Origin: Rosellinia necatrix
Lineage: Eukaryota; Ascomycota; Sordariomycetes; Xylariales; Xylariaceae
Length of the DNA stretch: 64,000 nt
Assembly: GCA_021209875.1 (NCBI GenBank)
Contig: JAGYVD010000007.1
Span: 744,001-808,000, forward strand
Direction of reading: 5' to 3'
Positions 57,091-64,000 of the stretch are shown in pieces. The position numbers and the translations under genes were made by a program. The notes under the pieces are model-generated. The model was given only the letters and a program-made list of their open reading frames with translations. It did no database searches and was not told where the DNA came from. Position 1 is the stretch's first letter, and every line of letters starts with the position of its first letter.

Positions 57091-57316
57091 ATGCAGATCT
57101 CCACCTACGTCCTCGCTGCCATCGCCGCCTTTGCGGCCCAAGCTACTGCTCAGAGCTGCCTCCCCAACGGCAACATCTGCGTGAGTGCAACCAGATAGCA
57201 GTACGTAAAGGTATATATGGCTGACCTGTTAAATACAGATCGTGAGCTCGGAACCCCCTTGCTGCTCGGGTTTCTGCCTGGTCCAGGGAGGGGCTTCCTC
57301 TGGCGTGTGCCGATAA
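57091..57316 (+). CDS. Small secreted knottin-like cysteine-rich peptide (2 exons)
   Basis: Two short exons (57091-57180 and 57239-57316; 58-bp intron with GTGAGT donor and ACAG acceptor) encode 55 aa. Residues 1-20 form a clear signal peptide (hydrophobic, Ala-rich, ending before QSC). The mature part has six cysteines (23, 30, 38, 39, 43, 54) spaced C-x6-C-x7-CC-x3-C-x10-C, the classic inhibitor-cystine-knot pattern with a central CC pair. A secreted, disulfide-stabilised mini-protein is strongly implied. Such fungal peptides include antimicrobials, protease or channel inhibitors and plant-interaction effectors; nothing in the sequence decides between these. The purine-poor CCACTACCAC tract just before ATG and a TATA-like box near 56925 support transcription. 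It is too short for ordinary ORF finding. Confidence 0.85.
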
Positions 57317-58103
57317 GCGGCTCCGCAGTGGCCGCCAGGAAGGCGTGAAGGGATTATAACCACTTTATATCCATTTGAAATAGGTGGTTGGGGGGGGGGG
57401 AGAAAGATATGACAGAGTTGGGGTCATTTCACGTTCATTTTACACTAGGCGATAAAGGGTTTTTATTCCCCCGAGGGTTTTCCCTTGAAGGCTTAGATTG
57501 TTTGGTTTTATAAAAGGTTTTATCCGATCCTATTTTTGCCATTTTTAAACATTGTTATGTTCTCCCTTGAGCCGTTGCCTCGAGAGCTATTGGTGTAACG
57601 ATCCTGCTATACATCACTTGAGAGGTATAGGTAGTACACGCCAGGGGGTTACGTGAATGTCCCTGTCCTGTGGGATCAACGTGATATAGCGGACTCCATT
57701 TTCGGATACCAGAACCTCCAGTCCTGGAGGCTTCCATACCAATACTTCAACATTTGTATGCACAATGACCAAGATAGGGGCCAATTCACGTCGAACATTT
57801 CTTCAGCTCGAACCAAGCCTCCGAGGCTAGTGACAAGGTAGATTGTAGTTTCGCAGTTCTTATTCACAGCTCTTCCGGTTAACTGAGACCTCAAAGTTAG
57901 TTCAACCCTGGTGAAAGCGTGTTGATTTCCAGCATAATGCTAGGAGTTCTTACTAGTTTAGGTCTCTTGGGTTCATGAGTAATACCAATATCCGTGTAGT
58001 TACTAGTAGTTTTGCTACTAAATTAGAGACCTTCATCCCAAGAGATGCATCATAGCTATTTCTGACAGGTCCGCTAGGAATGATGGGGTATCTCTGTCAG
58101 GTA

Positions 58104-58310
58104 GATAAAGCCCATGGCGAGGTACCAGCTGCCCTACGGTGTAGCTATAGAGGCGTATTTATCTATATAAGGATTAAAGGCCTCCCACCTTAGATGGTAG
58201 GCCCAGGAATCCATGATATTAAGCCCTGCCCCTATACTTGGCCATCTACTTGCGACCCAGCTGCTACCTCCCAGTGACTAGACCTCACTCTGGGCATTCT
58301 TCACATGGCA
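58104..58310 (-). repeat. 206-bp dispersed element (family 1), copy D
   Basis: Reverse orientation; on the plus strand it runs from GATAAAGCCCATGGCGAGG to TTCACATGGCA. It is G:C-richer than copy C and probably closest to the unmutated form. Confidence 0.8.
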
Positions 58311-58489
58311 ATCTCCTGGGCTGGAGTACCAATGAGCAGCTTTAGAATTCCCCAATCTGCATTTTGCTGATCGTGAGGGATTTGCACAGACCCGTACTGA
58401 ACTTGGCTTAGGGCCTGTTGTCTCCCAGGTGAGTATGTCATTCGGTTTCTCTTCGCCCTAGTTGGCATGTCATGGCCCATAGAGACACC

Positions 58490-58491
58490 TC

Positions 58492-58523
<32 letters not shown>

Positions 58524-58558
58524 TATGTGTGTATGTGTGTGTGTGTGTATGTGTGTGC
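58490..58558 (+). repeat. Compound microsatellite (AT)n(AG)n(GT)n
   Basis: Successive runs of AT, AG and TATGTGTG/GT units in one tract, about 115 bp beyond the 3' end of the phosphodiesterase gene. Confidence 0.9.
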
Positions 58559-58672
58559 TTGGTCCAGAACTTGCGATTGAGTACCTACGGAGCTATAGCC
58601 TCTTGTTGTGCAGTATTGTATTGTAGCGGTTCCTTGTCGTCTCTTAAAAGAGGAATCCATTGAAGGAAAGCT

Positions 58673-59945
58673 CTACTCATTTAACTCCTTGTTTATGCGG
58701 TGCCTTGGGGATCCATACTTCAACCGTTCTCTAGCCATGAATATGGTGATGAGAAAATGAAATAGAGCCATTTCGCCCCAGAACCGTGCTGTTCGGTATA
58801 GAAACCAAGAGTTTAGGCCCGTGGCCTTTTTCTGGCCGTGGGTGACAGCTTGTGCCTGGCCATTGCTATTGCCTATCCGGTTACATACCTCATGGAACAA
58901 AGCCACCTCATCTGTGATAACACCGGAAACTTTTTCTCGGATACTCCACTCCATCCAGCTCTCTTCGTTCACAGTCCACACATGAACAGGTATACCTAGC
59001 TGGTCCATGTCGCGGAGGAAACGTTTACCTGATGGGGTTGCCAGGGTATACCGTAGCATGCTAAAGGAGATGTTTGGGATATCTGTCAAACATCGTGCAT
59101 ACGAGGTGGAAAATCCTACGTGCGTGATAGGATAGCCAGGAAGATATTTCATGCTAAGTTTGATATATTTTGCCTAACGAAAAATCAGTCTCGCAGCTCT
59201 TAGATTGGAGTGTCTCGGGCAGGAAGCTGGCTTACATTCCAGCAACATGGAGTAACTCTAGTGTTCCAAGGCCGCTGACTAGATACGCATGCAAGCGCTT
59301 GCGCTGTTCGTTGTATTATTTCCTCAGCGTCGTCGTGTGTCTGATTAGTTATTGTGGTTAGTAGCTACCCCATTACCTCGGCCACCCCTGGCGTGGATAC
59401 GATTTACCTTGATATCAAGCATGAGCCATACGTCTTCCAATCCGGGCTGGCTCAGGTATCCTAGAAGGTCAATAAGACGTGGCATTGGTTGGCTAGGTTC
59501 ACGTAGTGTTCTGAGTTGGCTAATTTCATTCCAATCCAGGTCACGGACTTTCGCCTTATTACCGTAGCAGCGCTGGAGTGTCTCGTCATGACACAGAACA
59601 ACTACACCGTCACGAGTGAGATGAAGGTCCGTCTCGATTGCTTCGACGCCTGCTTCGGTAGCTGCCTTGAAGGCGGCCATGGTGTTTTCAGGAGACACGG
59701 CCTTGAACCCTCGATGACCAATAGTTTGGGGCAAAAGTCTCGCCTCACGTGCTTCTCGGCGGGCCATCAGGCCATATTTCGGCATGGAAGGATTGCGTAC
59801 TGATGGTTGTCAGTATCCCACCGTCGCAGCATGTCATATTGTGTGACAAAAAAGATCACTAAGAAATCTAAGGCTTACCGGGTTCGCATTCAGGCTCTAG
59901 AAGGGGTGCCCGCTCGCTCGTCGCAACAGTAGCAGATTGTTCCAT
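58673..59945 (-). CDS. Glycerophosphodiester phosphodiesterase, Pgc1-like (4 exons)
   Basis: Exons 59945-59879, 59799-59408, 59340-59236 and 59173-58673 join in phase into about 354 aa. Catalytic motifs of the GDPD family are present: IGHRGFKAVSPENTMAAF (His-Arg, with Glu-Asn), EAIETDLHLTRDGVVVLCHDETLQR (Glu-x-Asp and second His), VWLMLDIK, and HVWTVNEESWMEW near the end. The C-terminal tail carries a hydrophobic segment (MALFHFLITIFMARERL). A short GDPD with a C-terminal hydrophobic tail resembles yeast Pgc1, which degrades phosphatidylglycerol by a phospholipase C-type reaction at lipid droplets or mitochondria. That equivalence is inferred from architecture. It looks like a housekeeping gene, not part of the cluster. 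Confidence 0.9.
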
Positions 59946-60941
59946 TGTTGGTGATATTTTGCCAGGTCGAGCGTGTCCGGAAAGAGGTCGGATGGTCGAA
60001 TTGCTATTTCTTTGCAGCCCTGCTCTTGCCCCCCTCAGAAAGACTAACACGGCGATGATTGGTGTCTTGTGTCTTGTTAATGGAGGACGCACGTGGATGT
60101 TTGAAGGGTCGCACGTTGTCACACAGACTAAGTCGATGGTAAACAGTTTGCCGCTTATGATGGCGATGACGTCACCGTGATCAGCTTGTGAATTTCGCGG
60201 CCTTCCCCTCAGGCTGTGTGCATCATTAGAGGAACGTGTGACGGAATGGCCGGTATAATCTGTATCTAGCCTTACACAAGGCTGTCGGCGATTCAAGATT
60301 GTTATAAAAGACTGGCGGGAATTCGCGTAAGGATCAGGATCAGGTTACTGTGTAGTTACTGTGTAGTTTGCTCTCCGTGACCATGTATTGGGATGGCCTG
60401 ATTGGATAGCGCGTCTACCACGTCGTAGACCTGGGGAAGGGCAGCGCTTAGATCTAGATGTGATGGAAGCACAGACTCGACGGACTGGCAGACGAATGAC
60501 GAATTGCGTTGTTGTTGCTTGAGGTGATGGCAGCCACAAACCGCCACAGGGGGAGCGTGTTTCGTGTGTTCCTCGGTTAACCACATTCAAGCCTGTTGCT
60601 TCAAGGAGCACCGAACTGAAACAGGACAACCCAAGGGCCGGGATTGGGAGTCTTATAAGAGGTCGAGGGTATTATAGCAGAGGACGGGAAGGATAGAGAG
60701 GTCTAACGGGCGGCCAAGGGACAGAAAACCAGCACGCCTGAGCTGAGACTACAAAACTATCCGGACATCTTTAGTGGGACCATACTGGTGATGGTGAAGC
60801 GGCCGCGATGTGCTAAAGCCGAACGGGTAGGGCGGATAGATTGTGGACCCAGAGGAGAGAGAGTAGAGACCGGGAGAGAGGGGGGATTGTGTGTGAGCAG
60901 CATGCCTGGGTCGGCGCCAGGTAGGGCCTGGGGGTTCGATC

Positions 60942-60985
60942 TGGGGGATGAGGGATGGGGGATGGGGGATGGGGGATGGGGGATA
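60942..60985 (+). repeat. GGGGGAT repeat, G-quadruplex-prone
   Basis: Several runs of four to five G separated by AT or ATGA (GGGGGATG repeated) in about 45 bp on the plus strand, roughly 1 kb upstream of the phosphodiesterase start. Confidence 0.8.
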
Positions 60986-61973
60986 GAAGCTGGAGGTATG
61001 TAGGTATGTAGGTATTATGGCGTTTTGGACAGCGTCCAAGTTGGTGAATGTGAACGTGTCTGACCGACCGGTGCACGTTCGGTGTGAGAAAGAAGACCAC
61101 TAAGGCGCAGGCACGATGGCGAACGTGAACGTGGTCGATATGCCCAATACACCGCGCATATCGCTTAGAGGCCAAGGCCGCCTGTGGTCGAGCCACATTG
61201 CCAATGAAATGAAGCTTTTGCTTTGTTGTATCATGCAAGGTCGGGCCCATCTATTGTGGTCATCTATTGTGGTGCATGGCGAAGTAAGTATGCATCTACA
61301 AGTAGTAAGGGGGAACGAGGGACGGCGAGGCAGGGATTGGTGAATCCACCTGCGTAGCCAAGAGAGGTCTCGAGGTACCTTGGAAGGTTACGGCTTTTGG
61401 GGATACCGGATTTAAATTACTATTGTGCCTTGAACAGGAACTCTATAGGTACTAGATTTGGTAGAGCGATATCGGGTTATAACGATAAGGCAGAGTCAAT
61501 CTCACTGTGGAGGCACCTAGGTCCTAGGTATGTTCCCAGGTTAACTGCCGCCTTAGGTAGGTAGGTAGATACCCGTACTCACTCAGGTAGAGAGGTAGAT
61601 AGATGCTTGCCCAAACCTAATGCTTTATTTATCTGCCCAGAAGCCAGGACTATCATGCCCCGGGAAAGAGAAATACATACTACGTATAGACAAAAGGCAC
61701 CTCACGAATGCCTACCTTACCGAAATATGTCCTATCTTAATGTCGTCAGGAGCAAGACGTCACATCGGTACCTAGTTCATACCAGCCAACCAAATATAGC
61801 CCAAGGAACACGAGACAACGGGGGGCCACAGGCAGGGTTGTAAGCCGCAACCCTGTCGATAGCCAATTGCCCTGCCTACCCTTCGCGTGCTGTATCGTCG
61901 TGCAGTAACAATACCGCGCTGCGGAAAGGGGGATGGATATTACAGTAGTAGACAGCATCGCGAACGGCGCAAG

Positions 61974-62001
61974 CACGCAAGCACGCAAGCACGCAAGCAC
62001 G
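61974..62001 (+). repeat. GCAAGCAC microsatellite
   Basis: About three and a half units of an 8-bp GCAAGCAC repeat. Confidence 0.8.
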
Positions 62002-62135
62002 GTATAATGAGGGAAAACCGGGTATGGGGTATGGGTATGGGTATGTACCAGACATACTTGCGGAAGTTATGCCGTGTTGTGTTTGTCGCCGGAAGAGCCC
62101 GAGCCCGAAGACGGCGGCGGAGGCGGAGGCGCAGT

Positions 62136-62222
62136 GCAGGCAGACAGACAGACAGACAGACCAAACCAGGCAAGGCAAGGCAAGGCCTGGCAAGGCAAAG
62201 GCAGGGCAAGGCAAAGGCAAGG
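62136..62222 (+). repeat. CAGA and GGCAA repeat tract
   Basis: A (CAGA)n run is followed by many GGCAA/GGCAAA units. It is low-complexity and explains the open frames seen on both strands here. Confidence 0.85.
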
Positions 62223-62256
62223 AGACTGACTATTCATGTACACTGCAGACATGCAA

Positions 62257-62288
62257 GCACACATACATACATACATACATACATACAT
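62257..62288 (+). repeat. ACAT microsatellite
   Basis: About eight ACAT units in tandem. Confidence 0.9.
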
Positions 62289-62882
62289 ATGTGCATACAT
62301 CTGTTCTATCCAAGCTTTAGATACGATACATCCTATGCCTTCTTCGTCTACCGTACGGGAGGGGAGGGACCCCCGGGAGAACGAACGCCCTCGTGACCAG
62401 CCCGCGGGGTGGAACCGGAGTATTTTCGTTCCTCCTCATTCCTCTCCCCTTCGTCCACGGCCCTAGGCCAGATCCAGAGCCGATGGCGGCGGGGTCTTGT
62501 GGCCCCCTTCCCTTCCCTTCCTCCCCATCCATCCCCCCTTCACTACGATGCGGATCTATACGTAGTATGTATCTAGTGTAGGTAAATAGTAGCGTGGGCG
62601 TAGCGTGGGCGTAGCGTAGTGTAGATTGGGTGACGCGGGGAGAGTGGGCGCTTTTCCCGACCCAAGATTTGGGCCGGAGAAAAAAAAAAAAAGTTGGGGA
62701 TCAGGTGCGGTATGGTACCCATCGATCTGTAAGCTCTACCGCGAGTCATACTAGTGTTTAGTCAAGCATGGGAAGCGATGCTGGAGAGGCAGATCAGCCC
62801 ATATTTCTGGCTTAGCTTGGTAATCCTAGCGAAGTTCTATTTCCCCCCCCTTCCCCTCTTCCCCGCGTTTGTGTTGGGCCAT

Positions 62883-62901
62883 GCTACTACTACTGCTGCT
62901 A

Positions 62902-62936
<35 letters not shown>
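62883..62936 (+). repeat. CTG/CTA trinucleotide repeat
   Basis: About 17 triplets, CTA/CTG at the left and pure CTG at the right, in non-coding sequence about 530 bp from the 3' end of the next gene. Poly-Leu/Ala/Ser frames over it are artefacts of the repeat. Confidence 0.9.
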
Positions 62937-62939
<3 letters not shown>

Positions 62940-63461
62940 CGTTCGCTTCGTTCTAGCCAGTCGGAACAGAGCCCAAAATACATACAATCTAAACACTACC
63001 TCGCCGTTCGCTATAAGATGGTCCCCCCCGATTCGTTCGGGGATTCCTTGGCCCTCGGAATTTTTTTCGATATACTTGCTGGACACGACTGAAAAGCATG
63101 GAAGCAGAGCTAAAACAGGAAAATGACAAAGAAAAGAAAAAGAAGAAGAAAACAACATAATAAAAATAGCCGTGGTTGAAAAAGCCATTCAATTTAGCTA
63201 ATAACAACAAAGTATTCGAACCCGAAGGCGCCGGCCGGTCCGATGCCTATCGCGATCACCAATAGAACGCCCGCCAGGATAGCAATCCTTTGCAACGTGG
63301 ATATCAGAACCGTAGATCCTAAACCGCCCTAGCTCTTTGCCAAATCCGTAGTACATAGTAGAAACAAGTTTTTTGACAGCCCATCAAATCAGAAGCCATG
63401 TACCGGCCTAACAAGGAAACGCACCCGGGAAGTGGGGGGGGAAGGGGGGGAGACGCTGCCG

Positions 63462-64000
63462 TCATATCCCCAATCGCATATCCAGGCCCTCTAGCACTAG
63501 TGCCTCGTCGTGGCTATTCCGGTGCGCTATCATGCCGTTCTGGTAATCGTCCCCCTTCATGCTAAGGTACATGTCGCTCGAGAGATCGTCCCCCGAGCTT
63601 AGGCTTTCGTCGCTGAGGCTGAGCACGCTCTGCGGTCCGGCCGCGTTGTTGCTTAGGTCTAGATCCCGAATGCTGAAGTCGGATAACTCCCACGGCGAGT
63701 CCGACGTCCAATCCGGGTAGTTCGTCGCCGCACTCGTCGGCGTCTCTAGGGATAGGGCGGGTCCCCCATAAATCGCGTCGTAAACGTTGATCTGGCCACC
63801 GTCCATCGACCCAAGTAAGGCTGCCCACTCACTTAATGAGATGCCAGCCCCCGAAACCCCTTTATTCATTGAATTGGGTGGGTACAGCGAGGCTTGCGAT
63901 GGGTGAGATGGTGGCATAGACTGGGAGGGCGACATGTGGTGTTGATTGGGAGAGGGTGACTGAGAGTTAGACGCGGCCGTGTTGTCAAGGGGAAGGTAGT
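63462..64000 (-). CDS. C-terminal part of a probable fungal transcription factor (partial)
   Basis: The frame is open from the right edge of the window to a stop at 63462-63464, so at least 179 residues of the C-terminus are present and the N-terminus lies outside. The visible part is low-complexity Ser/Pro/Gln/Asn-rich (SQSPSPNQHH, MPPSHPSQASLYPP), followed by an acidic Ser-rich region (SEWAALLGSMDGGQINVYDAIYGG, WELSDFSIRDLDL, LSDESLSSGDDLSSDMYLS). Composition and the spaced acidic/hydrophobic patches resemble transcriptional activation tails of fungal regulators, for example Zn2Cys6 proteins. No DNA-binding domain is visible, so the class is a guess. Confidence 0.6.
   Translation of the reverse strand, partial: YLPLDNTAASNSQSPSPNQHHMSPSQSMPPSHPSQASLYPPNSMNKGVSGAGISLSEWAALLGSMDGGQINVYDAIYGGPALSLETPTSAATNYPDWTSDSPWELSDFSIRDLDLSNNAAGPQSVLSLSDESLSSGDDLSSDMYLSMKGDDYQNGMIAHRNSHDEALVLEGLDMRLGI

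Larger units (their letters stand above)
57317..58672. other. Intergenic region with repeat copy D and microsatellite
   Basis: No supported gene. It contains family-1 copy D (58104-58310) and the compound microsatellite at 58490-58558. Confidence 0.5.
59946..63461. other. 3.5-kb non-coding region rich in simple repeats
   Basis: Lies between the phosphodiesterase promoter and the 3' end of the next leftward gene. I see no supported gene; frames here follow low-complexity tracts. Simple repeats are listed separately. The tail may include a long 3' UTR of the transcription-factor gene. Confidence 0.5.

Noticed and set aside
61974..62001. CRISPR-like short repeat array
   Set aside because: The units are contiguous without spacers and the genome is eukaryotic; it is a simple microsatellite.
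60749..62396. Several overlapping open frames in both strands
   Set aside because: They follow simple-sequence tracts (GGGGGAT, GCAAGCAC, GGCAA, ACAT) and have no splice structure or family features.
62826..63188. Poly-Ser/Leu/Ala open frames on both strands
   Set aside because: They are translations of the CTG trinucleotide repeat and a purine tract, not genes.

Overview
The window is from a filamentous ascomycete (Pezizomycotina). Short introns with GT..AG ends and CTAAC-type branch sites interrupt most genes, one retroelement shows heavy RIP-like C-to-T/G-to-A decay, and the gene content (non-reducing polyketide synthase, Pth11-like receptor, DUF3433, CipB-like reductase, UNC93-like transporter) is typical of that group. 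I cannot fix the genus; Sordariomycetes is only a guess. Exon models were read by eye from splice signals, reading-frame phase and family conservation.

Layout. 0.6-4 kb: a secreted, probably GPI-anchored protein (-), a 33/34-bp tandem repeat, copies of two dispersed repeats, and an unknown 355-aa protein (+). 4-7.5 kb: mostly empty, with a possible HET-domain relic (-). 7.5-44.2 kb: a secondary-metabolite gene cluster. It holds an NR-PKS (KS-MAT-PT-ACP-ACP-MT, with no visible SAT or releasing domain, -), a berberine-bridge-type FAD oxidase (+), a Pth11/rhodopsin-like membrane protein (+), an O-methyltransferase (+), a Baeyer-Villiger-type monooxygenase (-), a Dal5-like MFS permease (+), two neighbouring FMN luciferase-like monooxygenases (+; the first is broken by two one-base shifts), an UNC93-like transporter (+) and a CipB-like medium-chain reductase (+). 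44-64 kb: a DUF3433 membrane protein (-), a small Myb/SANT-like protein whose intron carries a dispersed repeat, a knottin-like secreted peptide gene, a Pgc1-like glycerophosphodiester phosphodiesterase (-), simple-sequence repeats, and the 3' end of a probable transcription factor running off the right edge (-).

Between the PKS and the FAD oxidase lies a complete but dead Ty1/copia retrotransposon (13791-20655). It has 138-bp LTRs, a GATGT target-site duplication and a primer site resembling the initiator-Met tRNA anticodon arm, and its reverse transcriptase is ruined by RIP-type changes. Removing it would leave about 840 bp between the two start codons, so it split what looks like a shared divergent promoter.

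Inferred logic of the cluster: the PKS makes a C-methylated aromatic polyketide, and the OMT, FAD oxidase, BVMO, flavin-dependent luciferase-like enzymes and reductase tailor it. Two transporters could move precursor or product. No pathway-specific transcription factor is visible. The combination of a SAT-less, release-domain-less NR-PKS with two luciferase-like monooxygenases and a BVMO is the most unusual system here; I do not recognise a known pathway.
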